Notes: generated from the sequence alone by a model not told the origin. A stretch of 64,000 bases of DNA from Nocardia arizonensis (GCF_001310275.1 NZ_LGYZ01000133.1:124001-188000); one strand, 5' to 3'. Positions 34,414 through 43,745 are shown, counted from the stretch's first letter. Made by a program: numbers and translations.

Positions 34414-34737
34414 CTACATGGCGATCTGATGCTGCCGCTGGGCCTGGAAGAAATCCGCCCAGGAAGTCACCTCGGGATGCTGTTTGAGCAGCGCACGCCG
34501 CTGACGCTCGGTCATACCACCCCACACACCGAACTCGACACGGTTGTCGAGTGCGTCGGCGCCGCACTGCATCAGCACCGGGCAGTGCCTGCAGATCGTC
34601 GCCGCCTTGCGCTGCGCTGCGCCACGGACGAACAGCTGATCGGGATCCACTTCCTTGCATCGGGCCTGGGCTACCCAGGCGATTCGCGCTTCGGCCTGCT
34701 CCACGTCCAATCGAGCGATGGGGGTTGTCATATGCAT
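34414..34737 (-). CDS. whiB4: WhiB4 iron-sulfur redox regulator
   Basis: 107 aa from the ATG at 34737 (MHMTTPIARL), chosen because AAAGGGG precedes it by eight bases. Four cluster-binding cysteines are Cys27, Cys49, Cys52 and Cys58 (C-x21-C-x2-C-x5-C), followed by the WhiB turn GVWGGMTERQRRALL. WhiB4 senses oxygen and nitric oxide through a [4Fe-4S] cluster. It lies between the ArsA pair and ponA2, as in M. tuberculosis (Rv3681c). Confidence 0.95.
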   Translation of the reverse strand: MHMTTPIARLDVEQAEARIAWVAQARCKEVDPDQLFVRGAAQRKAATICRHCPVLMQCGADALDNRVEFGVWGGMTERQRRALLKQHPEVTSWADFFQAQRQHQIAM

Positions 34738-35109
34738 TTGGTGTGCCCCTTTGCAGTCCGAACACCGGGTCAACGGCGCTCCAGAATCGCGTAACAGCTC
34801 GCGGCAACCCGAACCCCGCTGCGAACTGCACCACATTCCACTTTGAGTGTTAGCTCTATCACACTGGGTTCTCAATCTAGGTAAAGGTATGGGCTCTGCG
34901 CAAGACCGTCTCGAGATTTATTGGTACGTCCGTCCCTGCGACACCCGCGGAGAACCGGACGGTCGCCGCGCCGTGCCCGCCGCCATCCCCCGACACGCGG
35001 GACACTCGTGTGCGACACGCCCACACGCCGCCGCTATCCCCGGATTACCCGCGCCGCCCGGGAAACACTCGTGCGAACGGCGACCACCGCACCCCGTACT
35101 CTGACAGGC
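34738..35109. promoter_or_regulatory. Divergent promoter region whiB4 / ponA2
   Basis: A 372-bp gap between divergent genes, with the most AT-rich part near 34840-34925, where the promoters probably lie. No operator repeat stands out. Confidence 0.35.
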
Positions 35110-37467
35110 GTGCCGATCACACATACGCTCGCGAAGCTGGCAGGCAGCTGCGCGTTGGCCGCCGTGCTCGTCGCCGGTCTGTTGTTTCCGCTCGCAGGTG
35201 GTTTCGGGTTCGTATCCAACCGCGCGGCCGACGCCGTCGACAACGTGTCCGCGGAACTGGTCGAGGGCACGGTGCCCGCCGTGTCGACCATGGTTGACGC
35301 GAGCGGAGCGCCGTTCGCGTGGCTCTACGAGCAGCGCAGGTTCGAGGTGCCGAGCGACAAGATCTCCAACGACATGAAGCTCGCGATCGTCTCGATCGAG
35401 GACCGGCGCTTCGCCGAACACGAAGGCGTCGACTGGCAGGGCACCATCCGCGCGTTCCTCACCAACACGACCAGCGGTGAGGTCCAGCAGGGCGCGTCGA
35501 CCCTGGATCAGCAGTATGTGAAGAACTTCCAGCTGCTCGTTGTCGCCAAGACCGACGCCGACCGACGCGCCGCCATCGAGACCACCCCCGCCCGCAAGAT
35601 CCGCGAGATCCGCATGGCGCTTACCCTCGATCGCGAGCTCACCAAGGAAGAGATCCTCACCCGTTATCTGAACCTGGTGCCCTTCGGTAACTCCTCCTAC
35701 GGCATCCAGGACGCCGCGCAGACCTACTTCGGCGTCGACGCCGCCAACCTCAACGTCGCCCAGTCGGCGATGCTCGCGGGCATGGTGCAGTCCAGCTCCA
35801 AGCTGAACCCGTACACCAACCCGGAGGGTGTGCTGGCGCGCCGCAATACCGTGCTGGACACCATGATCCAGAACATCCCCGCGCGTGCCGAGGAATTCCG
35901 CCGGGCCAAAGCCGAACCGCTCGGCGTGCTCACCGAGCCCAAGGGTCTGCCGCGCGGCTGCATCGCCGCCAACGACCGCGGCTTCTTCTGCGATTACGCG
36001 TTGCAGTACCTCGCGAACGCGGGCATCAGTCGCGAACAGATCGACAAGGGCGGCTACCTGATCAAGACCACCCTCGACCCGACCGTGCAGGATTCGGTGA
36101 AGCGCTCGCTCAGCGAGGCCGCCAACCCGAACCTCGACGACATCGCCCAGGTCATGTCGATCATCGCGCCCGGGGCGGATTCCCATCCGCTGGTCGCGAT
36201 GGCCAGCAGCCGCACCTACGGGCTCAACCGCGACCGCAACGAGACGGTGCAGCCGCAGCCGTATTCCATGGTCGGCGACGGCGCGGGCTCGATCTTCAAA
36301 CTCTTCACCACCGCCGCGGCGATGGAGAAGGGCATGGGTATCAATGCCCAACTCGACGTGCCCGGCCGATTCGACGCCAAGGGCCTCGGCAACGGCGGTG
36401 CGCGCGGCTGCCCGCCCGCCACCTACTGCGTCGAGAACGCGGGCAAGTACAAATCGCCCATGTCGGTGACCGAAGCACTGGCCACCTCGCCGAACACGGC
36501 GTTCGTGAAGCTCATCCAGGCCGTCGGCGTGACGCCGACGGTCGATATGGCCGTGCGTCTCGGCATGCGTTCCTACACCGAACCCGGCAGCTCCGGTCAC
36601 GGCAACCAGAGCCTGGCCGACATGGTGAAGGAGCAGAACCTCGGCTCGTTCACGCTGGGTCCGGTGGCGATCAACCCGCTCGAGCTGTCGAATGTGGCCG
36701 CCACCCTGGCCTCCGGCGGCCGGTGGTGCCCGCCGTCGCCGATCAAGGAGGTCACCGATCGCTACGGCAAGCCCGTTCCGCTGACCCAGCAGGCGTGCGA
36801 GCAGGTGGTCGAGCCCGGTCTGGCGAACACTCTCGCCAACGCCATGAGCAAGGACGACGTCAGCGGCACCGCCGCGGGCGCGGCCGCCGCCACCGGCTGG
36901 CACTGGGCGCTGTCCGGTAAGACCGGCACCACGGAGAGCCACCGCTCCTCGGCCTTCCTCGGTTTCACCAATTCCCTGGCGGGCGCGGCCTACGTCTACG
37001 GCGACAGCCCCACTCCCGGCGAGATCTGCTCGTTCCCGCTGCGCAGTTGCGGCAGCGGCGACCTGTTCGGCGGTAACGAACCCGCCCGCACCTGGTTCAA
37101 CGCCATCAAACCGGTGGTCGAGAAGGGCCCCGAACCGGTGCTGCCGCCCCTTGACGACAAATACGTCCGCGGATCGAACCAGGCGCAGGTCCCCGACGTC
37201 ACCGGCATGGGCCAGAGCGAGGCGACCGCCGCGCTGGTCGCCGCGGGCTTCCAGGTGCAAGCCGTGAACGGCAACGGCCCGCTTCCCAAGGGCAATGTCA
37301 TGAGCAGCGCCCCCAACGGATCGGCGATCCCCGGCTCGGTGATCACGATCTACATCAGCGACGGTACCCAGCGGGCGGCCCCCACACCCGCCGCGCCGAT
37401 CCCCGGCGCACCCGCGCCACCGGCCGTACCCCCCGGTTTGCAGTTGCCGCCCTGGTGGCCGAGATAG
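35110..37467 (+). CDS. ponA2: Class A penicillin-binding protein PonA2 with PASTA domain
   Basis: 785 aa from GTG 35110. An N-terminal membrane helix (ALAAVLVAGLLFPLAGGFGF) is followed by a GT51 glycosyltransferase with VSIEDRRFAEHEGVDWQG and QGASTLDQQYVKN. The transpeptidase has Ser394 in GSIFKL, SPN in ATSPNTAF and KTG at 604-606 (SGKTGTTESH). A C-terminal PASTA domain begins VPDVTGMGQSEATAALVAAGF, followed by a Pro/Ala tail. It polymerises and cross-links peptidoglycan. The order whiB4-ponA2-phosphoesterase is mycobacterial (Rv3681c-Rv3683), here interrupted by yqeY. Confidence 0.96.
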   Translation: MPITHTLAKLAGSCALAAVLVAGLLFPLAGGFGFVSNRAADAVDNVSAELVEGTVPAVSTMVDASGAPFAWLYEQRRFEVPSDKISNDMKLAIVSIEDRRFAEHEGVDWQGTIRAFLTNTTSGEVQQGASTLDQQYVKNFQLLVVAKTDADRRAAIETTPARKIREIRMALTLDRELTKEEILTRYLNLVPFGNSSYGIQDAAQTYFGVDAANLNVAQSAMLAGMVQSSSKLNPYTNPEGVLARRNTVLDTMIQNIPARAEEFRRAKAEPLGVLTEPKGLPRGCIAANDRGFFCDYALQYLANAGISREQIDKGGYLIKTTLDPTVQDSVKRSLSEAANPNLDDIAQVMSIIAPGADSHPLVAMASSRTYGLNRDRNETVQPQPYSMVGDGAGSIFKLFTTAAAMEKGMGINAQLDVPGRFDAKGLGNGGARGCPPATYCVENAGKYKSPMSVTEALATSPNTAFVKLIQAVGVTPTVDMAVRLGMRSYTEPGSSGHGNQSLADMVKEQNLGSFTLGPVAINPLELSNVAATLASGGRWCPPSPIKEVTDRYGKPVPLTQQACEQVVEPGLANTLANAMSKDDVSGTAAGAAAATGWHWALSGKTGTTESHRSSAFLGFTNSLAGAAYVYGDSPTPGEICSFPLRSCGSGDLFGGNEPARTWFNAIKPVVEKGPEPVLPPLDDKYVRGSNQAQVPDVTGMGQSEATAALVAAGFQVQAVNGNGPLPKGNVMSSAPNGSAIPGSVITIYISDGTQRAAPTPAAPIPGAPAPPAVPPGLQLPPWWPR

Positions 37468-37477
37468 CGGGCGAATG

Positions 37478-37522
37478 AACGAAACCGCCGCCCCGATTCG
37501 CTTCGGGACGGCGGTTTCGTCG
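37478..37522. terminator. Bidirectional terminator between ponA2 and yqeY
   Basis: A 17-bp stem with a single mismatch (37480-37496 with 37503-37519) and a six-base loop lies between the convergent stops of ponA2 (37467) and yqeY (37535). It can serve both strands. Confidence 0.85.
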
Positions 37523-37534
37523 TTCAGGACCGAC

Positions 37535-37999
37535 TCAGAGCCTGGCCTTCACCGCAGCCGAGATCCGCGAACCATCGGCCTTCCCCTCGGCCAGCCCCGT
37601 AGCGATCTTCATGACCTGCCCCATCTGCCGCATCCCCGGCCGCTCGCCGATCTCCTCGGCAACCTGAGCGATGGCGGTGTCGGCGAGATCGGCGACCTCC
37701 GCATCGCTGAGCTGGGTGGGAAGATACTCGTCGATGACCCGGGCCTCGGCGTGCTCGTTGGCCGCGAGTTCCCCCCGCCCCGCCTGCGTATAGACCTCGG
37801 CGGCCTCACTGCGCTTCTTGGCCTCCTTCTGGAGGACGGAGACAACCTCGGCGTCGGAGAGTTCACGCGCCTGCGCCCCCGCGACCTCGGCGTTCTGGAT
37901 CGCCGCGAGCAACATCCGCAGGGTGGAGAGGCGCAAGGCGTCCTTGGCCTTCATCGCGGCGGTCATATCCGCCCGCAATTTCGCTTTGAGTTCCGACAT
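37535..37999 (-). CDS. GatB/YqeY domain protein
   Basis: 154 aa from ATG 37999 (MSELKAKLRADMTAAMKAKD). This is the YqeY family, related to the tail domain of the tRNA amidotransferase subunit GatB. Characteristic segments are LSTLRMLLAAIQNAEV, EYLPTQLSDAEV and MRQMGQVMKIATG. A role with tRNA is assumed from the domain. It is absent from this position in M. tuberculosis as I recall, so it may be an insertion here. Confidence 0.92.
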   Translation of the reverse strand: MSELKAKLRADMTAAMKAKDALRLSTLRMLLAAIQNAEVAGAQARELSDAEVVSVLQKEAKKRSEAAEVYTQAGRGELAANEHAEARVIDEYLPTQLSDAEVADLADTAIAQVAEEIGERPGMRQMGQVMKIATGLAEGKADGSRISAAVKARL

Positions 38000-38356
38000 G
38001 GCCCCACCGTAACCGTTCCCCCCGAGCCCACCCCACACATTTACCGCTCACCCCCCGGTGTCGCGCGCGGTACCGGTGTTCCCAGGTCGGCTGTGCAGGC
38101 CGATCCCACACCAGCCCCAAACCACAAACCGACCCATCCACACCCAACCCAGCCCACCCGGAGCGAGTCTTACGAGCGACCGGTTCGCGGCCGTCTCGCG
38201 TCCGAGGGGCCGCGACAATGCGACGCAGTCGCGAGTCGCGGCCCCTCGGACGCGAGACAAAAGGGGCCGCGAACCCCGCGGCGCCGAAGGCGCCGCCAGA
38301 GACACAGTGCGCAATCACACCCAGCGTTCTCGGGCGTGCTCACCTATGCTGGGCAA
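38000..38356. other. Gap between divergent yqeY and phosphoesterase genes
   Basis: A 357-bp region with no ORF I would support. Its main feature is the long inverted repeat listed separately, plus a third partial copy of the arm sequence at about 38262-38271 and a small GGCGCC hairpin near 38280-38295. Confidence 0.4.
38193..38258. repeat. 24-bp perfect inverted repeat, 18-nt loop
   Basis: Arms at 38193-38216 and 38235-38258 are exact reverse complements over 24 bases. The loop is 18 nt and is itself partly palindromic. No U-tract follows on either strand and no gene ends here, so a terminator is unlikely. It may be a mobile palindromic unit, an RNA hairpin in a leader or a protein-binding site. 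Confidence 0.8.
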
Positions 38357-39319
38357 ATGCCCGTAATCTCGACCTCCGCTGTCTACCGAACCGCGCTGGG
38401 AGCCGCCGGAGTCGCGGTGGCCGGAATCGGCTACGCCTCGCTCATCGAACGAAATGCTTTCATCCTGCGCGAGGCTACGATGCCGGTCTTGCAGCCGGGC
38501 TCGTCGAGCCTTCGGGTGTTGCATCTGAGTGATCTGCACATGATGCCCGGTCAGAAGTTGAAGCAGCAGTGGTTGCGTGAGCTGGATCGGTTGGAGCCGG
38601 ATCTGGTCGTCGATACCGGTGACAATCTGTCGCATATGCGCTCGGTGCCCGCTGTTGTGCAGGCGTTGGGCGGGTTGCTTTCGCGTCCCGGGCTTTTCGT
38701 GTTCGGCAGCAATGACTACTTCGCGCCGGTGCCGAAGAATCCGGCTAAGTACTTCAAGAAGGATCACCGCCGGGTCTATGGCGCTCCGTTGCCGTGGAAG
38801 GATCTGCGCGCGGCGTTCACCGAGCGCGGGTGGCTGGATCTGACGCATGTGCGCCGTGATCTCGAGGTCGCCGGCGTCCGTATCGCCACGGCGGGTGTGG
38901 ACGATCCGCATCTCCAACGTGACCGGTACGACACCATCGCGGGCGCGCCGAATCCGATGGCGGATCTGCGGATCGGTTTGACGCATTCCCCGGAGCCGCG
39001 GGTGCTCGACCGGTTCGCCGAGGATGGCTACGACCTGGTGATGGCCGGGCACACGCATGGCGGTCAGCTGGTGCTGCCGGGCTACGGCGCGTTGGTGACC
39101 AATTGCGGTATCGACAAGTCGCGAGTGAAGGGTCCGTCGAAGTGGGGTGAGCACACCCGGTTGCACGTGTCGGCCGGCTTGGGCACCTCGCCGTGGGCTC
39201 CGTATCGCTTCTGCTGCCGTCCCGAGGCGACGTTGTTGACGTTGGTGGCGGCTCCGCCACGGCGTCCGGGCGCCGATTCGGGTCACGGGGTGTCGGCGTC
39301 GCGGGCCGTGGCACGCTGA
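38357..39319 (+). CDS. Metallophosphoesterase, membrane-anchored (Rv3683-like)
   Basis: 320 aa from ATG 38357. An N-terminal helix (YRTALGAAGVAVAGIGYASL) is followed by the calcineurin-like metal motifs HLSDLHMMPGQ (DxH), VVDTGDNLSHM (GDN), FGSNDYF (GSND replacing GNH), and the C-terminal AGHTHGGQ (GHTH). This branch (YkuE-like) may hydrolyse UDP-diacylglucosamine-type or phospholipid substrates; that is inference. It extends the mycobacterial synteny to Rv3683. Confidence 0.92.
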   Translation: MPVISTSAVYRTALGAAGVAVAGIGYASLIERNAFILREATMPVLQPGSSSLRVLHLSDLHMMPGQKLKQQWLRELDRLEPDLVVDTGDNLSHMRSVPAVVQALGGLLSRPGLFVFGSNDYFAPVPKNPAKYFKKDHRRVYGAPLPWKDLRAAFTERGWLDLTHVRRDLEVAGVRIATAGVDDPHLQRDRYDTIAGAPNPMADLRIGLTHSPEPRVLDRFAEDGYDLVMAGHTHGGQLVLPGYGALVTNCGIDKSRVKGPSKWGEHTRLHVSAGLGTSPWAPYRFCCRPEATLLTLVAAPPRRPGADSGHGVSASRAVAR

Positions 39320-39476
39320 GTTCGGGTCGTGCTCGCGGAGGCGGCGAGCACGGTCGGGGGTGCACCCGGTAGGGTCGCGTGCCGAGACTTGGTGTCGGAG
39401 CAGGGGACGACAACGTGGGTGTGGTCAGCGAGCTGTTTGCGGTTCCGGTGCGTACGATCGTGCGCGGGGTGTGGCG

Positions 39477-40793
39477 ATGAACGACGAATTCGGTGGGCGC
39501 GGTGAGACTTCGGTCGGTCACCCGACCGCGGGTTCGCGGGCGCCGTCGGTCCCGTCCTATGTCCGGAGTTCTCGACGTACTGGTCGCGGCGCGTCGACTT
39601 CTATTGCCGGGCGGTCTGTTTCGCCGGAAGCCGGGCCGGGCTCAACGGATGCCGTTGGTGGCTGGTCCCTTTCGGATGACGGCCCGTTCGGCGCACCCGT
39701 GCGGTGCGCTCCCGAATTGCCCTGGAGCAGCGGGGCCGCGAGCACGCCGTCCGGTGCGGGCGCGCCCTTCGGCGCCACGCCCGCGAGCCCGCCGTATGCC
39801 GCACCCGGGCACGGCTCGAGCGCTGCCGCGCACGCGTACCGACCGTTCGACATCGCAACGGTATCTCCGCAGGCGCCTCCCGCCGCGCGGGGTGTCGCAC
39901 CGAACCGGCCCGCACCGCCGGGGCCCGATGCGACGGCGAACCCATATTCCGCACCGCCACAGGCACCTTCGCATTCGACACCCGCGTACGCGCCCTTGTA
40001 TTCCACGCCGGGGGCTCCTCGGTTCGAGGATGCTTTCCCGTACGCCACCGCTCCTCGACGTCGCGGAAACGGTCGTCTGTGGATCGGGGCGGGGGTGGCG
40101 GCGGTCGTACTCGTCGCCGGGGCGACGGTGGCGGTGCTGGGTGATCGGAGCCCGGAACCCGCCGACGACGATTCCGGGCCCTCGATGGTGAGCGCGTTGA
40201 CGACCTCGGCGCGCCCGGTCTCGCCGAAGGCTCCCGCGGCGCGCAGCACGGAGACGCCGGTGGTGCCGGGCTATCAGGTGGTGGTGGCGCCCGACAGCGG
40301 CGCCGCCTACGACGTGCCCCCGGACTGGACGGTGGCCGATCCTGACAGATCCGGCGGTTTCGGTTCACCGCCCGACGCGGTCGGCGGCAAGGGCTACGCC
40401 TTCGACGGCAAGGGCTACTGCCCGGGTTCGACCCGCACCGTCGCCTTCCTGACCGGCGCCGACGAATCCGATTCCGCCACGGCCGCGACCCGACTCGGCA
40501 TCCGCACCGCCAAGGCCGCCTACTCCAACTCCCCCGCCGGCGGCACCGCGGGCCCGCCGCAGCCGCTCGACTCGCTCGACGGCTATCAGCACGGCGTCTT
40601 CGTGGAGACCAAGGGCACGATCGTCGGCGCCAAACCCGGCTGCGCCACCGAGTTCTCCGTCTACACCTTCGCCACCCCGACCGATACCGGCAACTTCGTG
40701 ATGGTCATCGCCGCCGACACCGGCGTCCCCGCCTCCGTCGACCCCGACACCGCCCGCCGCATCTTCACCAGTATCCGACCCCACGAAAGCTGA
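39477..40793 (+). CDS. Pro/Ala/Ser-rich single-pass membrane protein with C-terminal DUF8017-like domain
   Basis: 438 aa. The first 190 residues are disordered and rich in Pro, Ala, Ser and Tyr. A single membrane helix follows (LWIGAGVAAVVLVAGATVAVLG), then a linker and an extracellular domain starting near YQVVVAPDSGAAYDVPPDWTVADP, with two Cys (KGYCPGS, KPGCATEF) likely bonded. This matches a Nocardia-enriched family (DUF8017 in my recollection). Function unknown; possibly a cell-wall sensor or adhesion-related protein. A GTG six bases earlier could also be the start. Confidence 0.72.
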   Translation: MNDEFGGRGETSVGHPTAGSRAPSVPSYVRSSRRTGRGASTSIAGRSVSPEAGPGSTDAVGGWSLSDDGPFGAPVRCAPELPWSSGAASTPSGAGAPFGATPASPPYAAPGHGSSAAAHAYRPFDIATVSPQAPPAARGVAPNRPAPPGPDATANPYSAPPQAPSHSTPAYAPLYSTPGAPRFEDAFPYATAPRRRGNGRLWIGAGVAAVVLVAGATVAVLGDRSPEPADDDSGPSMVSALTTSARPVSPKAPAARSTETPVVPGYQVVVAPDSGAAYDVPPDWTVADPDRSGGFGSPPDAVGGKGYAFDGKGYCPGSTRTVAFLTGADESDSATAATRLGIRTAKAAYSNSPAGGTAGPPQPLDSLDGYQHGVFVETKGTIVGAKPGCATEFSVYTFATPTDTGNFVMVIAADTGVPASVDPDTARRIFTSIRPHES

Positions 40794-40853
40794 CTGACCT
40801 GCCGGTTTAACGTCCAGCCCCTCCCTGTTGTAAGCTACTCCAGGTTCGCTTCA

Positions 40854-40933
<80 letters not shown>

Positions 40934-40946
40934 GTTGAGACGACGG

Positions 40947-40983
40947 GAAGGCCCCTGACCAGTAGCTTTGGTCAGGGGCCTTC
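40947..40983 (+). terminator. Terminator after tRNA-Pro
   Basis: A 14-bp perfect stem (40947-40960 with 40970-40983) and nine-base loop, 19 bases after the tRNA end, followed by TCC. It also lies just beyond the end of the integrase on the opposite strand, so it may stop both. Confidence 0.85.
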
Positions 40984-41041
40984 TCCGTTGCTGAGGACAG
41001 CTGGAGCGACGCCGATGCCGGTAGGCAGCGAAAAGGCAGCA

Positions 41042-41983
41042 TCAGCCCGGAATCAGCTCACCAGAACGCCGTCTGAGCCGTCCTCGTCGCTGTCGTCGCC
41101 GTCGCCCATCGTCGTGCGCACCGCATCCCAATCCTCCACCCGCCGCACGTAGTACTGGCCCACCGACCTCGTTGGTGAAGATCAGCCCGTGCGGCCCACG
41201 CTGGTAGGTGCGCATGCAGTCCCGCAGCTCCGCGACGAGCCACTTCGGAAGCGGCACCGTCCGCCGACCGGCACGCGACATCGCAAACGGCTTGAACTCG
41301 ACATGCCCGGCGACCTCGGTCACGGCGCGGATCACCCGCAGCAGCCCGGCGTCCAGGTCCACGGCGTCTTCGCACAGACCCGCCGCCTCACCCCACCGCA
41401 GACCCGCGAACGCTGCCACCGCCACGAACACCCGGTACCGTTCCGGCCGGACCGCAGGCAACAGCTGTTGCCGAACTTCCTCCCGCGACAAGTACCGCTC
41501 GTCGGAATCCCGCTTGCGACGCTTCGGGATACGCACGCCCGAAGTGGGATCGACACCGATGAGGCGGTTCTTCGCTGCCGAACGCATCACGCCGGACATC
41601 ATCCGCTTGCATTCGGCGACCGTGGCCCGAGACTTCTCCTGCGACAGGCCCGTAATCCACTTCTGCACCGGCAGATGGTCGATCTTGCCGAGCTGCCAGC
41701 TACCCCCCTTCGGGAGCGCATGCGTGCGCATGATCGACTCGTCACGCGCGGCCGTCGTGCGCTCGGTGTTCCACGTCTGCATCCACTCCGCAGCGTGATC
41801 GGCGACCAGGGATCGGCCAGCATGCGGAGAGATGTAAGTACCACTGGTCTTCGCCAGCTCGACTTGCGCCAGGAAGGTGTCCGCTTCCTTCTTGGTGCGG
41901 AACGTCTTCGACCGCTGCGCACCCGACGGTTCCCGCCAGAACGCCTTCCACTTCCCCGACTCGATCTGATTGACGAAACCCAT
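41042..41983 (-). pseudogene. Tyrosine integrase, C-terminally broken
   Basis: 313 aa from ATG 41983. The N-terminal AP2-like arm-binding part (GKWKAFWREPSGAQRSKTF), the SAM-like core-binding domain and the first catalytic Arg (FAGLRWGEAAGL) are normal. After NEVGGPVLR the frame turns into low-complexity Gly/Arg (AAGGGLGCGAHDD...) and ends. The HxxR, H and Tyr motifs are absent, and about 70 residues are missing. A frameshift or deletion near 41115-41150 followed by truncation at the tRNA side would explain it. It cannot be catalytically active. Confidence 0.85.
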
Positions 41984-41987
41984 TGGG

Positions 41988-42143
41988 CTACACCGCTTCC
42001 TGGAGATTGTCCGACGATTCCAGCCAGGTATGGAACGCCTTGCGGGAGATCACCCACCGACGCCCCATGCGTTTCGCCGGTATCACGCCGTCGTTCACGA
42101 ACTGATAGGCGTTGCCCCGGGACACGCCCAACAGCGCCGCCAC
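41988..42143 (-). CDS. Excisionase-like helix-turn-helix protein
   Basis: About 51 aa read from GTG 42143, ending four bases before the integrase ATG. The sequence VAALLGVSRGNAYQFVNDGVIPAKRMGRRWVIS is a MerR/Xis-type HTH_17 domain. In-frame sequence before the GTG has no better start and meets a TAG at about 42208, so the N-terminus may be truncated. It should control excision or the integrase promoter. Confidence 0.65.
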   Translation of the reverse strand: MAALLGVSRGNAYQFVNDGVIPAKRMGRRWVISRKAFHTWLESSDNLQEAV

Positions 42144-42231
42144 CTCCGGGAACGGTCCAACCCGTACTGCCCCGGAGGGGGCTTCGGCCCCCTTTCTCCG
42201 ATTGCCGAACTACTGAGCGTCCTTCGGCTGC

Positions 42232-42420
42232 TTGGCCCTGCTGTGTGGTGGCCTGCATTGCGTTCACGCGCCCTCCAGCGTCAAGAGCGCCTCGGCGTCA
42301 CTACGTGATCGGCATTCGCCGACTCTTGACCCCGGAGCCTCTACGCGCGAAAGGCAGGCCGATAAGGGGCAGGCGCAGCCGGCCCGCCTTGATGTGCAAC
42401 CCACCACCCAGCAGGGCCAA
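42232..42420. repeat. Segment bounded by 20-bp inverted repeats inside the element
   Basis: 42232-42251 and 42401-42420 are inverted copies matching at 19 of 20 positions, enclosing about 150 bp of non-coding sequence. It could be a relic of a small insertion, or paired recombinase or repressor sites between xis and the DUF3800 gene. Confidence 0.5.
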
Positions 42421-42434
42421 TCCCAGGCGACAGC

Positions 42435-43328
42435 TCAGTACCCTGGAGCTTTCTTCGCTGTTTTTCGACGCTCCCATTGGTCCCTGCGGTCGGTATCGAA
42501 GTCGCAGTCCTTGTACAACTGCAAGGAGGGCTGGTTGTTGAGGTTGTCTCGCACAGCGATCCCCCCGGCATGGCGCCCATCTGGACCTGCATAGCGGTGC
42601 TCAAGCAGGCGAAGCTTCGATCCGAACCGACTCCTGACCTCTCCGTAGCTCTCGTTCAGGTGAACGTTGTTAATCAAACTCTGGGAGTATGCGAAACACG
42701 CCATCGGGAAGAGTAGGGCAGACGCCACCAGATCGGCGATCTGCAGCGCGACATGTGCATCGGAGTGGCCGAAGACGGGACTTTCGACCAGGCTGGGGCA
42801 GGGGCCTCCGCCAGTCCGAAACCGCTGAGTAGTCAACCGATGCACCGACGGAACGTTCTTCGACTTGGTCCTAGCATCGAGGATCATGGCGCCGCGTGTA
42901 GCGGCTGCATGCAATTGCGCCTCGAACTGCACAGCCACGCGGGCCACCGTGTCCGAGTACACCCAGCGAGATAGCGGATCTTCGCCCTTGACGTGGATCT
43001 CCCCCACGACCTTGGCGTTGCTGTCCTCGAGGAGATTCAGCGTCTCGTGGAGCAGCGAGTAGACCGCACGACGCGCGTTTCGGTTTCCATCGCGGATGTT
43101 TTTGCGTAGGTCAGAGCCCTTGATCTCATGGGTGATCAGCTCGCTCAACTTGACGGAGAGATCGGCTAGGACTGGCCGGAACCTCTTCTTGAGCTGCAAG
43201 AACCTATACACCATGTCGTGAACTCGCCGGTCGTCGACTACTAGGCCAGCGATCACGAGTACCGGAGTGTCGGTCTGTGTACGCAAAGCCTGTTCGTCGC
43301 CCGACTCATCGAGATAGCACAGAAGCAC
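42435..43328 (-). CDS. DUF3800 domain protein (putative RNase H-like nuclease), element cargo
   Basis: 297 aa from GTG 43328. The N-terminus LLCYLDESGDEQ has the DUF3800 acidic motif (DESG), followed by VLVIAGLVVDDRR. A later Asp (MILDARTKS) and the C-terminal HVALQIADLVASALL with QxADL complete the family pattern. DUF3800 is predicted to adopt an RNase H-like nuclease fold and is common on prophages and genomic islands, sometimes near defence genes. GC is lower than in flanking genes. It is the only cargo gene of the element. Role unknown; a defence or nucleic-acid-processing function is inference. Confidence 0.82.
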   Translation of the reverse strand: MLLCYLDESGDEQALRTQTDTPVLVIAGLVVDDRRVHDMVYRFLQLKKRFRPVLADLSVKLSELITHEIKGSDLRKNIRDGNRNARRAVYSLLHETLNLLEDSNAKVVGEIHVKGEDPLSRWVYSDTVARVAVQFEAQLHAAATRGAMILDARTKSKNVPSVHRLTTQRFRTGGGPCPSLVESPVFGHSDAHVALQIADLVASALLFPMACFAYSQSLINNVHLNESYGEVRSRFGSKLRLLEHRYAGPDGRHAGGIAVRDNLNNQPSLQLYKDCDFDTDRRDQWERRKTAKKAPGY

Positions 43329-43363
43329 CGCTCAATCGTTCATCAATGTGGTTGAGGACACAA

Positions 43364-43392
43364 CTAAGGCCACCCCAGTGGGATGGCCTTAG
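43364..43392. promoter_or_regulatory. 9-bp inverted repeat upstream of the DUF3800 gene
   Basis: Arms CTAAGGCCA (43364-43372) and TGGCCTTAG (43384-43392) enclose 11 bases with further pairing. They lie 36-64 bp before the DUF3800 start. Either an operator of its promoter or a hairpin isolating it from upstream transcription. Confidence 0.55.
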
Positions 43393-43618
43393 GATCTGCC
43401 GCACAGTGTGCGACGGTTGCTTTTGCGCTTCCGATGATGCCAAGACTTCGCCTGGATTGCAACCGCAACTCCTACCGCGTGTCGTAAAACTCGGACCAGT
43501 CGCCGAGGCATCAAAACGGCAGCATGCCCCGCGAGAAAGGCCGGAACTAGGCGGTCCTCGATCGCAGATTTTGCCAGCTCAGCGGCACCGGATGATCTGC
43601 GCCGAGACACAGTAGCCA
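43393..43618. other. Element end, no supported gene
   Basis: Between the hairpin and attR there is no ORF I would support. A GTG-initiated 76-codon frame on the minus strand (43389-43619) has no ribosome site and no family features. Confidence 0.3.
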
Positions 43619-43668
<50 letters not shown>

Positions 43669-43745
43669 TGGTTGAGACACGACAGAGGCCCTGGCCGTTC
43701 ATTCGGTCCACACGCTGGACATTCGTGAGGACTTCGAGGTGGGAA

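Noticed and set aside
32169-34737. Arsenic-resistance operon (two ArsA-like proteins)
   Set aside because: No ArsB/Acr3, ArsR or ArsD nearby; the pair is a core WhiB4-linked locus in this order.
34918-37260. A 780-codon frame antisense to ponA2
   Set aside because: Typical high-GC mirror frame without domains; ponA2 motifs are on the plus strand.
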